Shown here: piece after piece, positions 26,178 through 38,400 of the stretch
How the letters are laid out: each line of letters starts with the position of its first letter
Position numbering within the stretch: position 1 is the stretch's first letter
DNA from: Corythoichthys intestinalis
Lineage: Eukaryota > Chordata > Actinopteri > Syngnathiformes > Syngnathidae
DNA length: 64,000 nucleotides
Direction: 5' to 3'
NCBI RefSeq assembly: GCF_030265065.1
Contig: NC_080405.1
Span: forward strand, 19,782,501 to 19,846,500
Translations under genes and position numbers: made by a program
The notes under the pieces: generated by a model
Databases searched by the model: none
What the model saw: the letters and a program-made list of their open reading frames with translations, nothing else
Told to the model about the DNA's origin: nothing

Positions 26178-28569
26178 ATCTGTTTTTCTCCGTAAATTCT
26201 AAAAAAAAAAAAAAGTGTCAAAAGTCTAAATTGTATGAAAACTCTTCTGACAATAAGGCCCTTGGACAAGTCCGTATAGTAGCCACAGCGCTGGCTGATA
26301 GACCTTCTCAGTCCCATGCAGTAAATGTAACTACAGTATTAGAGTTAATGGTGTGTTTTGATATTCTCCAATCATTCCAAGATCCAGATGTCATAATTGT
26401 GTGTTCTCAATTTTTTCAATAAGGAACTATACAGTGTATACTGTGTGGATTCATGCATCGGTGTTTCTGAGAAAGTAGACTGTGAGTATACTCTAAGTAT
26501 ACTGTATAGTAGTGATAACAGCTTGAAACAATCTTCGAAACGTACTCCAAACCAGTGACGTATATTTATATTGAACCACTTCTCAGGAGCTTGCTTCAAA
26601 TCACGTGACATATGAAGTATGAAACAGTAACTGTTTTGTTTCTTGAATGAAACACCTCTATCGATTCATCATCACATTCCTCTTATTAATAAAACAAAAC
26701 ACACATTAATAAGTAGTTATTTGTAATTCATTCCTCTTTGTAAATTGTGTTGGAGGCAGTCTTTCAGGTCCTCCGCGTGTTCGTTTTCAATTCAGGTGAG
26801 ATGGCTAGACTGGATTGTTAAATGAGGACTGGAGGCAAGAGACCAATACTGCGCAGTTTTAATTTCAGAAATTTCTGGGTGCATTTAATTACAGACAAGC
26901 TGCACTGACAAAAATGCACAACAAGCAAAGTATTATGTGTTAATGATATACAAGTTTGGAGGTGTTTGGAAAATTTGGTGGTTAGTTCTTCTCTTGCAAT
27001 TCTTTCAAAACAGGTCATACACCTTGCTGCATGGGCAGTTATACATTGACACATATAGAAACTAGACAGACTGTGTCTGGGATATTTCGTGGTCATAAAA
27101 GTTCATAATTATCTGAGGCGAAAGTAACTATCAGCAGTTTCTGTGAAGAACTCCATTCATGGTCATGTTTGTGAACAAGGATATCAGAATGTTGCATTAA
27201 GCGAGATGCACACTGACTTCAATTGTCACCCTTTTGAAATATTCGCAGAAGCTATATTTTGACAAATATTTACTTTTTTTCCTTCCACATTTCCTCTAGA
27301 TGCTGTCCAATTGTGCTAAAATTGGCTACATCCTTAGTAAAATGGATCACTAAATTCTTCCCCTGAAATGAAATTATTCCTCAATATGACTAAATGGCAC
27401 ATCAAAATCAGCTTTCCTGTGTGCATCAAACTTGAAACTTCGAAGGAAAGAGACGTTGAGAGCCGCTGCAGTTTTAGTGGTAAGGAAGCTTCATGTTATG
27501 AACCTATTTTCGAAGCCCAAGTGGTTCGAAGCTTCCAAAAAATGCTTAATTGGCCATATTTTGTGCCATTTTTTTTGTTCCATACTTTAATGAAAACTCA
27601 ACGTACCTTTTCAAAGGAATAATGTATTTTACGTAGCATTAGTTTTAAGACACTTTTAAATGTGCGTCTTATTTCTGGTAATTGTATTAGTATTGCTTTT
27701 ATTAACGTGACTATCACTGACTGGGATGAACTCCATCGGAATTGAGAAGAAAAGAACAACACTAGGAGAGTCCCATAAAAATTTCCGAACACAACGAACC
27801 AGCAACCTACGCATAGCATCATACTAGCAAAATGATAACATACATTTTTTTTTTTTTTTAAAGTCAGTGGGTGATATTGTTTCGTGTTGTCCTTACCTCA
27901 ATTGACTGCGTGGTAGTGTCTGTCGACAGTTTTTTGTGGACTGTCAGAATACTAAATCACTCACTGTAAATTGTGAATTACAGTAAGTACAACACACGGC
28001 AAGAAGAAAGGAGAGGGAGAGATGAGAAATGCCGGGGATCAGGTGTCACAGATCAGCTGACCGACTCTTTCAGTATAAAAGAGACTACAGTATTAATAAA
28101 ACATTGTTTCTCTGTGCATACATATATGCATGTATATCTTTGTGAGTGCGTGCATGATTATTTAAGGCTCAATATCAGTTATCAAAAGCAGATTTAAATT
28201 TATTACCTTGCATGCCTAGTGGTTATTTTATTTTGAATTCCTTTGGCGTTTTGTGGTCTTGCGCAGTTGGCTATTCTTATCCGTTTCAAAATCTTAGTAA
28301 TAAACAGATCATTTGTAATTTTTCCACACGAGATGAAATTTTAATCAAGAGTCTCGTCTTCATTTAACTCATTCACTGCCGTTGACGGCAATATAAATCA
28401 AATCCGTTTTAATAGTGATGGCTGACGTTGAATAGCGTTGGCGTTGAATGTTTCCGTGCCATTCACGTCGATATATGTCTAATAATTTGGACTGGCACTT
28501 GGCAGTGATCATTCAATAGTTTTTGACGTCTGTCGCCGTCAATGACAGCCAATGATTTGCTGATCCTAT
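26178..28569. other. Intergenic between PLAAT gene and ints5, no feature seen
   Basis: Non-coding sequence that should hold the PLAAT promoter and any 5' UTR exon. I see only short A/T runs (27846-27860) and no recognisable exon or full transposon. Confidence 0.4.
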
Positions 28570-28895
28570 GGAGGTAGATTTGTGTCTTTATTATTCATTT
28601 CAAAAAAAAAAAAAAAAAAAAAAAAAAAACGTAAATATTTTTTTTGTTTGAAGCAACTTATTTTTGATTGAATAATACACAAATGTCCTAGCCAAAATGT
28701 GGCCCCAAACGCAAAACTACAATACTTCAATCAAAAAAATCAAAGGAAAATAGTTTTCAAATGCATTTTTTTGTTTCAAATTTATTTTTGCATTCAAACA
28801 CATTTTTTGATTGAAGTGACCTTTTTTATTGAAAATATATATATTGATCGAAAATATATATTTTGATTGAATAATAAAGACAAAAATCTTCCGCC
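28570..28895. mobile_element. Small member of the fold-back family
   Basis: It begins GGAGGTAGATTTGTGTCTTT and ends AAAGACAAAAATCTTCCGCC, the same ends as the 1.9-kb fold-back at 51437-53364. In between are repeated TTTGATTGAAG / CTTCAATCAAA motifs, so the sequence is palindromic in character. TGATCC occurs just outside both ends. A poly(A) run interrupts the left part. Confidence 0.75.
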
Positions 28896-29293
28896 ATATG
28901 ATCCCGACGGTCGGAAGGGTGTTAAGGATTGCAAATTGTATGTACAGTATCATGTGACATATACACTATGTTATATCATACTGTATGCCAAAATCACGGT
29001 TTGGCCAACGTAAATACTTTGCACTAAGTACTTTGCACCAAAAGATGGCAGATGTCTGCCAATGAAAATAATAAATCACCAAAAAATAATCACTTGCACT
29101 GTAAAAGGTTAAATGTCTTTCGTGTCAACTTTTGAATAGCCGTCCGTTGCAGGGTTAATTTACTGCATTCCTGACGTTTATGAAAAAACAGCAGTTTGGC
29201 TCTAAAGGCGTTCGCATGTAGGTATGTATTATCAATGTTAAAAAGTGTCACAGCTTCTTCAAATGGACACAAGATGTCGCAGACGATCTCAGT

Positions 29294-29344
29294 TGACGTC
29301 ATCATCGTTTTCCTTTTCTCCGTCGAAGAAGAACAAACTTCCGG
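29294..29344 (+). promoter_or_regulatory. Putative ints5 promoter: CRE palindrome and ETS-type site
   Basis: TGACGTCA at 29294-29301 is the perfect CREB/ATF palindrome, and CTTCCGG at 29338-29344 matches an ETS core. Both lie 145-195 bp upstream of the ints5 start codon in locally GC-richer sequence, as in many housekeeping promoters. No TATA box is evident. Binding is inferred from sequence only. Confidence 0.55.
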
Positions 29345-29487
29345 CCAAGGAGCGCCCTTTCGGCATATTCTTCCTCTTAGTATTTGATAGAGAATTAAAA
29401 GATTGGCGTGTAATAATTACTCATATTGAAGCATCGAAGCCCCGGGGTATTTTTTGATGTTATACTTAAATATTACGCGAGCAAGCG

Positions 29488-32400
29488 ATGCCTGTGGTGT
29501 TTGACGGGAGCCCGCCGAATGCGATGCAGAGCTCACACACTCACACACCGCTGACTGTCCTGAGGTGAGTGGAGTGGTGCTTGGAAGGGGCTGGCTGGTT
29601 CACTGTGGCACACTCCTGACTGAAACTGCATATATTTACTATCAAATGACACATTCACCAAAATAGTCCTCAAATGCGGTTTCTTACTACTCCTACGTCT
29701 TTTTAAACATAGCATTATTTGTGTTTGGTAGGTCAATGAAGCTTACATTCTACAGCCGGAAAGTCCATAATTTCCGTATTAAATGGGACCGTGTTCGTAA
29801 AAAACATGCATTTGTTGGATGAACAGCAGAGATATTCAATCTTGCCAACATTGGAGGCAATCTCATAGCAGAGAAACATCCAGATGAGCCACTCCAGAAT
29901 TAGAAAAGGGGAGGATGGAATAATTGGCAATTTAAAAAAAGTAATTTAAAGGCTTTCTTAAATTTATATACGATTTATTGTAGGTATTTGCCAAATATAT
30001 AGCATTTATAGAATGTAAACAGAATTGATATAATTAGAATCTCTGCGGAAGCATGATTCCATTGTTACTAATATAATCATTCTATCACAAGTATCAAATA
30101 TGGTCCTTAAAATCTCGAAAAGTAGAGCTAGTTTTGGTTTTAGTCAGTGAGTGTCATTGAAATTCTCCAAGATTTCTGTTCTGATGTTTTATGACTCATT
30201 CTGCCATTACAGTGGTGGGCAGGAAAGGCCTCTATCTTGCTTATTCTCAGATCAATTGTAATAAACAAGGAGTAGCGACAAATAGGCATGTGCCTGTTTG
30301 ATATTCTGACCGTATGATAACCTTAAGCCAAAATATCACGGTTTTACGAAATCCCAGTTGCAGCTCTAAAATGTGTTACTTTGAGATATCTGGGTTTAAA
30401 AAAAAAATCCATTGAACAGGATTTTTATTTTTCAAAACATATTAGCAAATTGGAACATAAGTATAATGTTAAGTTCAAATAAATAAATGAAAAATAACAA
30501 AAAAAATACCTGAAATATTCTAAATAAAATTAAAATAAATGCTGTCCTTTCGGTGAGCCTAAACCCACAGCCACAGCCCAACATTATTATCATCAGAACT
30601 AAAATAAAGTATTTTCCATAATGAGCACATGTGTATTCTAGACGCACTAAACATGCTGGAGTTAACTCTCGTAGCTGTGGCCTATACTACGAACCGAGTT
30701 CAACCTCCCCAGAAGTAATCCAGTTTACCATCGGGTAACCGGTTTTGACAAAATCTGGTTGTCTAGTTTGTGGTCAATCGGTGCTACGACGCTGATTATG
30801 AGGTTGATTAGTCGAACCTGTGTCAACCCAGTCAGAGTTACTGCGCATTCACATAAAAGGGGGCGGTGACCAGAGTCAAACACTACTTGTGACGATGGCA
30901 CGGGCACCTTACTTCACGGAGGAGGAATGCGCGATGATCATGCGGAATTATGAGGAATTAAAATCCACCCTCACCGCGAAATCCAACACCGCTTCGGCGA
31001 GTAGAGCGCAACGGGTCTGTTGACAGCGAATTTACAGATCGTGTGATTTGTGAATGCGTCAATATGCCAGTTTACTTATGTCCATGAAAAGAAATAAAGC
31101 CTGCTGTCAGGACAATAAAATAAGATTTGGTACATTAACAGTAAGAAATAATTGTCACGCATCACCACACGAAACAGGATGATTGTATGTTTAGTCCCCT
31201 TGACTGTACTATACTGAATACGTATGTTCTTTTTTTTAGTTTGGGCCTAAAAAATCCAGTCCGACCCGACCCGAGTCCGATCAATAAACTTGATTTGCAG
31301 GCCCGAGCCCGACAAAAAAAAAAAAAAGTTATATTTGTAAGGACTCAGGAGAAGAAGAAAATGCGGGGATGCCATGCGTTGTTGCGTAAATAAAAGCCCG
31401 TCTTTTGTAACGATTTTTCACAGTTAAACAAGACTGTAAGATGCATATTCAATAAACATTTATATCTTTTATATTTGTACGTCTGTCCTATCAGTGGATT
31501 TGACATTTAATTTAATCTCCTCGAGTTGGCAGAAAAAACGCAAGTTTTCTCAATGTTTAAATAGTCTACATATTTCTATGATTATTATAAATGCATCAAT
31601 TTGAAGCGTTTCCATACCCCACTCCGAATCGCACGGCATACAGTGTTCTTACGCAGATATTCAGCATCACCGATGGAATACATATATTGTCCCTGGCGAA
31701 AGAGCGCACGGACAGGCACACACAATCTGCGCGGTTGTGAGGGCTTGACTTCGGCGGGTTACATTAGTTATGTCCGACTCGATCAGCTGGCACAGGTAAC
31801 ATAGTCCCTCAGCTGAAAATCTATATCTTTCGTGGAGTACATCGTCCGGGTACGCCAGCGGATTCTGGCGGTCCCGAAATACCCGTGCCCTCCGGAGAGA
31901 GCCCCTCACAATCCGCGCGCCAATGTCGTATGGGTCGTCCAAGTACGCTGTCATTGTCAGGAGGACACGTCCGCAGAGGAGTGCTGTTTAAATAGAGCGT
32001 GGTTAATTGGAATCCTGATGTTAAGCAAGATCTAACTCTGACACGACCAGGTTTGGCGTGTGGCGTGTGTTGCCATGGCAACACTTCTCGGTTCCAACAT
32101 ATCCACCTTTCGTAGTCTCGCATAGCCGCGAACTTTCGTCGCACGTGATAAAGTTACTCTCGAAGTTACCCTGCTAAGCCAGAAAACCGGCTTCGTAATA
32201 TAGGCCACTGGTGGGAAACGTTCATGACAGTGTTTACTAACCTTTAATTTTGTATAAATGCGAAATCATATTCGAGGTATTGCCTCCTCGGCAACCACCC
32301 TCCGCACAGATGTTTTACATCCTCCTCCTCTAAGCTGCTGGCGTCTGTAACTTTTCTGGAGCCGAGGTATTCCCATACCAGCGATTTCGTTTTCTCCGAG

Positions 32401-35400
32401 GGGGGTTAAAGTTAAGGAGTTTCACCTCCCCTACCCTAGTGTAGCACAGCTGACTCACTGACACTGAGCAACAACCGGTGGGGGAGGATTGAGCCTTACA
32501 GATACAAGCGAGGGATTTCGCCCTGCATTTTTGGGAAATAAAAAATAACTAATACTAATACCTGAGACTGTATGACTGAAAAGTTTTGCGGTTTTAAACC
32601 TTGACGTTTTCATACTACGGTATACCTTGAAACCGGTAATCGGCACATGTGTAAGCGACAATCAACCGTGTTGAAAGGAAGCAATACATGAACGAGTAAA
32701 AAATTGTGACAATGAAACATTTCTTTCCCACTTCTTATAAAGCTTATCGCTGCACCACTCGGTGACGAGTGAGTCAAAATTTGGCATGTGGGCCGCGTTG
32801 TGTAAACTTCCCAATACTCGCCAAAATTAAGAACATTATGAATGAAATTGTATTCCATGATTGCATCACTGTAACTATATTTCCATACGATTTGACAAGG
32901 GGTTTTGTTGTCGGAAAAATCAGCAAGGAAGGGCTGACCTGATAAAGTTGACAGAAACTTGGAAAAAAATGAACTTAACAACCATTCACATCTATGGGGG
33001 GTAGAAAGGGAAAGTCATCACCTTTAACTCTGCCATTTACAGAGGTAGACATCCAATCCATTCGTTACTCAGAGAGTGTAGCAATGAATAATCACTGACA
33101 GCCCTCCCGATCAAAATTGATTGAACATCTAGTGCCGTAAATAGAATTGAAAGAGGTGCATTTACAGCCAGTCTTCCCATTTAAAATGAATTGTACATCT
33201 ATTGTTGTTTATGTCATTCATTGAGTTAATTACTATGAAATTATTTTTTAAATTTAGAGTGTTCTTGGGTGCTTTAACACTGTTTTACTCAGTTTTATTT
33301 AGGGGTGCACGATATCAATTTTTGTAAACCGATATCGATAACTTCCTGCTCCTCAAGGCCGATACCGATACGATAACCGATAATATATATGTAATTTTTA
33401 AATGTATATTCTTTTTTTTTTTTTTAACACGTGTTGGTCAAAATACTAATGGTGGATTCAGCATAGATTTGCCTTTGACCTAACCAGAATTTTCATGATG
33501 ACATGAACATTATTATAATGAACAAAACAAAGACAACAACAGCTTTGACTTCAAATAAATTGCCCATATTTATTTTTTCAAATAAATATAATTTGAGTCA
33601 ATCACAATCAGTCAATGTCATTGATGATTTGTTCTGCTTAACAATGAGCACTGAACTTAAAAGAAACATAAACCCAACAGGTATTGTGCTTTGTCAGCAG
33701 ATAAAACATTTGGTGCAACAGGAGATGATACTTTTGTGGTCTTGGTCCATGAAACAACTTTCTTAACCTGGCAATTAAAGGACAGCAAGCCTGTCGATAA
33801 CCAAAAGGCCTCTCACGAACTTGTAAACATAACACTGTAAAATTCAAACATTTGCTAATTGCTATAGTAAGGTTTATCACTCAGTGATGGAAAAATACGG
33901 CCTCTAGAACAGTAACAAAACTTTGCATACTGACAAAACAGGAGTGGAAACAAACGTACACATCCCAATCCACAGACACCGTGCCCAAAAATATTATATA
34001 ATATCCGGCCTATTAATAATGTCATCGGATTTATTGGGATGATGTCATAATTCCTATTATTGGACGGATAATTATCAGACCGATAATTTCCTTGCACCTC
34101 TAGTTTTATTAACATATTATTAATTTATAATTTTATTTGTTCATAAAAAAAAAAAATAATAATAATAATAATGAAAACAAACGCCATTATTATTCAAAAA
34201 TAGAATCCAAACATGGACTTGTGTACCAAATCATAATATTGTGGTCTTCAAGATTCAAAAAGATATGTCCATGTATTTGGAGAACACGCCAGGTCATTAT
34301 AGGGTTATGTATTTTTTTATTTCCTAAAAATAGTCACTTGCCCTATAAAGCGTTAGCAGGGTTACAACTACAGTAGTAAACTAGCATTGGAGCTTTATAT
34401 CCTATTTATGATCGAATAATGGTCCCTATCAATTAAAATATTTTTGTGGTGGCAGATTTAAAAAAAAAAAAAAAGAAAAGAGGTCATCTTTTGATATTTG
34501 ATGAGAGTGTTCAGAAGTTCTTTTCGGAATTGTGGTCTGTGCTGAAGTGAAACATTTTAATGCTACCATGTGATGGATTATAAAAATGTTTAAAACCAGG
34601 AAATGGGATCATGAACCTCGAGGGAAAATAGTAGTTTGTAACAATTTGTTTTCTGTTTTGTAGTACTAAAAATGAATTCCCGCGCATCATAATTACCATT
34701 GTAAAAACACGCCCTCATTCTTTCCTAACTCTCTTTTCCTATTTCTCCCATAAGTGGCCAGGAACTTTCCCAGGAGATCAAGTCATTCATCAGTGGCGTT
34801 GACACAGTTCAAGGACGCAAACTCAGTGTCCGCGAACACGCACGCTGCGCTATACGACTGTTGCGCTCTGTTCCGGCCTGTCGAGGAGCCGTGTTGGAGC
34901 ATCTGAGGGGCGTCTATGATGAGCATGTCTCCGTCTTCCTGCACAATCTCGAGACTGACGGTGATGCCAATTCCGGGCTCAGCTCAAATCTGGAAGACAT
35001 CATTCAGGTGGGAGGATATCGTTGAACTTTTCCATTCTCATCTTTCAGGGATTGATACTGATGCTTACCTCCCCAGCCTGAAAATACTGTATACTTTCTG
35101 AGTAGGAGATAGGTCAGACTCAGGGAGTTGAGCTAAACACAAACAACCATATTTTTAGCATTTTACGTTGTGTTTTGTGCATTTGAACAATATTTGGTTG
35201 GGGGGTAGGGATTAAAATTACGTCAGATAATGCATTATCAAATAATGTTACTTGAACTCTCAAATGTAAGTACTTGAACCCTCTCGAAAAAGAGTGATTT
35301 TAATCTATCCCTAACCATCTTTGTATTAATAGATTTTTCTGAATCTGAATTTGGGTTTTTATCCGTCAATAGGAGGTCCATGGCGTACTCACAGAGTTCA

Positions 35401-38400
35401 TTCGCCTTAACCCGCGAGCTTGGGCCCCGCTCGTATCCAGCTGGGCTGTGGACTTACTGGGTCAGCTAAGTAGTAAGCATGCCGGTCGAAGGGTTGCCCC
35501 CCACTCCTCCAGCCTCAATGAACTTCTCCAGCTTTGGATGTCCTGTGCTGCCACACGTTCCCTCATGGAAGCCTACTCTCAATGTTTGGCTGCCATGCTG
35601 GCTTGGTGCCCTGATGCTTGCGTCGACGCATTGTTGGACACCTCGGTTCAACATTCCCCGCATTTCGACTGGGTGGTAGCTCACATCGGCTCAGCCTTCC
35701 CAGGGACCATTATCAGCCGAGTCTTGGCATGCGGACTCAAAGATTTCTGCTCCCATGGCGCCAAGGACCAAGGACTCGTAGTGAACGGGGTGGACAAAGG
35801 CAGCCGAGTGCCAAAGATCGGCTCAGTGGTGGGAATTTTAGGACACTTGGCAGCGCACCACTCGGACAGCATCCGGAAAGAGTTGCTCAGGATGTTCCAG
35901 GAGAGCCTCAGCCCATCTAGCCCCATGTCTCCTACGTCATCCTCAACCTCGTGGGAGGGTTCCCCTCAGCTACGTCGAGCCGCGGTACCGTTTCTCCTTC
36001 AACTGGCTGCCATGTCCCCAAACCTTTTTGGTGCCGTGTCTGCGGAGCTGGTGGAGCTTCTGCGTCCGCCTGTCCTACTTCAGTTGCATAGTTTGTTGCA
36101 GGGGCTCCCCAGAGACGAACTGGATAACATGCTGGGCCTCGCGGTCCACCTTATATGCCAAAGCCCATCAGGCGGAGCTCGAGTCCTCCGCTTTCTAGCA
36201 GACACTGCAACGCCGGCCTCAGTCATCATATCCGGTCCTACGCCATCCCCTCACGAAGGTGTCAGAGAAGGTTGCGACAGCCTCCTACAAATGCTGCTTC
36301 TCCATCTCCACAAGTTGGTGTACAACCGCTCGGACGGGGCAGACGGACATACACATCACTCGGCTTCACCCCAGCCGCAGATTGTCATCCCGTTCTTGGA
36401 GGAGCTGCAAACGCATGTTGGTGAGCTGTGTGCCGAGACGCTGAGGCTGGAGAGAAAGCGGCACCTCTGGCTACATCAGTTACTTTGCCTGCTGTCTGTG
36501 TACGGTGGCCCGAGTGTGGCGACCGAGGCTCTCTGTCAGCTCCTCACTCAGGCCCGCAACCCAGAAGAATTGGCTCTGGCTTGGCAGCTCCATAACACCC
36601 TCTCGTCCTGTATGGCGGGGCTCATTCCTGCTGCTGTGACACACTGTGTTGCCCAGATCCACACACACACCTTGGGATCCCGGCCACTTCGGCAGCTGCT
36701 GCTAAACCTGGCCATAGTTATCCAGAGTCAAGATGAAGACAGAAAAGGAACACAGGATGCTCACTCCACCATGGCTGTCCAGGTGGGATCCTCGGTGTCC
36801 GTGCACCTCCATGATTTCAGCCCGCTGCTTCTCCACGGGGACCCAGCCGTGTCCCATGCTGCAGTGCGTCTTCTGTCAGCCAGTCCTCTGCCTCGCACCT
36901 CCTCCCCGGCACACCTACTTATGCTCTCTCGTGCAGCTGTCGCTCATTTCTTTATAGCTGTTAGGAGGCGAGGGGAAGTGGGCAAGGCCGGGAGAGACGG
37001 AGGACAGGCAGCTGAGTCCGTGAGCTGTTCCGTCCAGTTGCTGTCCCGTTTTGCTGCATACTCACCCCTCATCCTCAAGGCTGTGCTTCAGCAGCTAGTG
37101 GAGGGAGTGCTCCATAAAGGCAATGCTGGACTCTTTGGAGGGCAGATTGCAGACATGTCTGGCGCGCCTGTGGCATCCCAGTCGGGATCCCCTGATATTG
37201 GAGCCTCTTTGTTGGACATCAACTGTCGGTTTGGCACGACCGTCAACTTCTCGGGAAGCGTGTGGTCTGTGTTTCATGCTGGGGTGATTGGCAAAGGATT
37301 GAAGATGCGTACCAATACAACTCAGCCTGACCCATCTGGGGTCACCCTGGTGAGTAAAGTCATTTCTGATGATAGAAGCACAACTTTTAAAAGCACCGTT
37401 TCCACCAAACAGCATAGTTTTTCTTGTTTCAGCTCTGTATTTTTATTAGGGTTGGGAATCTCTGGCATGAAGCCGATTCGATATGTATCTAGATACACAG
37501 GTTACGATTCGATTAAAAAACAATACATTTTTAAGGCCCAGCGATTCGATACGATTCGATACAGTTTAAGAACGATACGGTTCGATACAGAGTGAAAACG
37601 ATACATTTTTAAGGCCCAGCGATTCGATACAGTTTAAGAACGATACGGTTCGATACAGAGTGAAAACGATACGATAGTAAACATTTGTTGTGTGTGTTCG
37701 TACAGTATTTTAAAAATATAAAAAAGACCATATTTTTTAATAGCAAAATTTACAAAATTTGATACCAATGTTATGTTTTATTTTTTATGAGAAAATAAAT
37801 AAGGCTTACTATATGACCGTCATTTTGTTGGATGGGACTGATAATACAATAAAACTCCAGTCACAGACAACAATAAAGTGCAGTATTCAATTACTGTATT
37901 TCCTGGTGTTTTTAACACAAGAGGTAAGTAATTTAAGTGCAAACTTTCAATGTAAACATCTTACAAACAAAAAATATTAATTATATGCAGCAGCTCTTGA
38001 AAAAAAAATTAAACCTGCTAGTGTTATCATAAATAAATAATAAATTATGCTTTACGACTGGTATAATCGGGGGAATAAAAACATAGCATTTTAGACAGGT
38101 CAATAATCATTACTTTAACCTAATACACAGCAAAGTCATTCACTTATGCCCGTGCTTCCTCATTTTTTATTGCTCATCACTGACCATATCTTTTTTGAAG
38201 GGCAAATTTTTCTTGAGGAAGATCAACTAATCCACATGTTCGTATTTAAGCAGACTGCGTTTCGTGGAAACAATATGCCGCCCTTTCCAGCATTGTAGTG
38301 GGTTATTTTTCAGGGTTAAAACTCACGATTGCTGTACCGCTCCACACTTCACACAAGCTCTGTCCCATGCGAACAGATCTGGCTGCTTTCATCACTTAAA

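Larger units (their letters stand above)
30678..32207. mobile_element. PIF/Harbinger DNA transposon nested in a hAT
   Basis: Inverted ends TGGCCTATACTACGAA and TTCGTAATATAGGCCA are bounded by the 3-bp repeat CTG (30675-30677 and 32208-32210). Harbinger elements normally duplicate 3 bp and carry two genes; here the remains of a Myb/SANT-like protein are on the plus strand and of a HARBI1-like nuclease on the minus strand, convergent. The region around 31220-31330 is foreign repeat sequence. The catalytic domain of the transposase is missing. Confidence 0.87.
30282..32653. mobile_element. hAT-type element with perfect 8-bp target duplication
   Basis: It is flanked by identical AGCGACAA copies at 30274-30281 and 32654-32661. 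Ends ATAGGCATGTGCC and GGCACATGTGTA are inverted repeats, and the subterminal regions remain complementary in outline for about 60 bp. It has no transposase of its own and is split by the Harbinger element at 30678-32207. It sits in ints5 intron 1. Confidence 0.85.

Noticed and set aside
27520-27560. Similarity between GGTTCGAAGCTTC words at 27525 and 49928
   Set aside because: The shared string is short and the flanks do not align; not enough to define a repeat.
35466-37415. Several minus-strand and alternate-frame ORFs across the large ints5 exon
   Set aside because: Shadows caused by the GC-rich coding exon; none matches a known protein.
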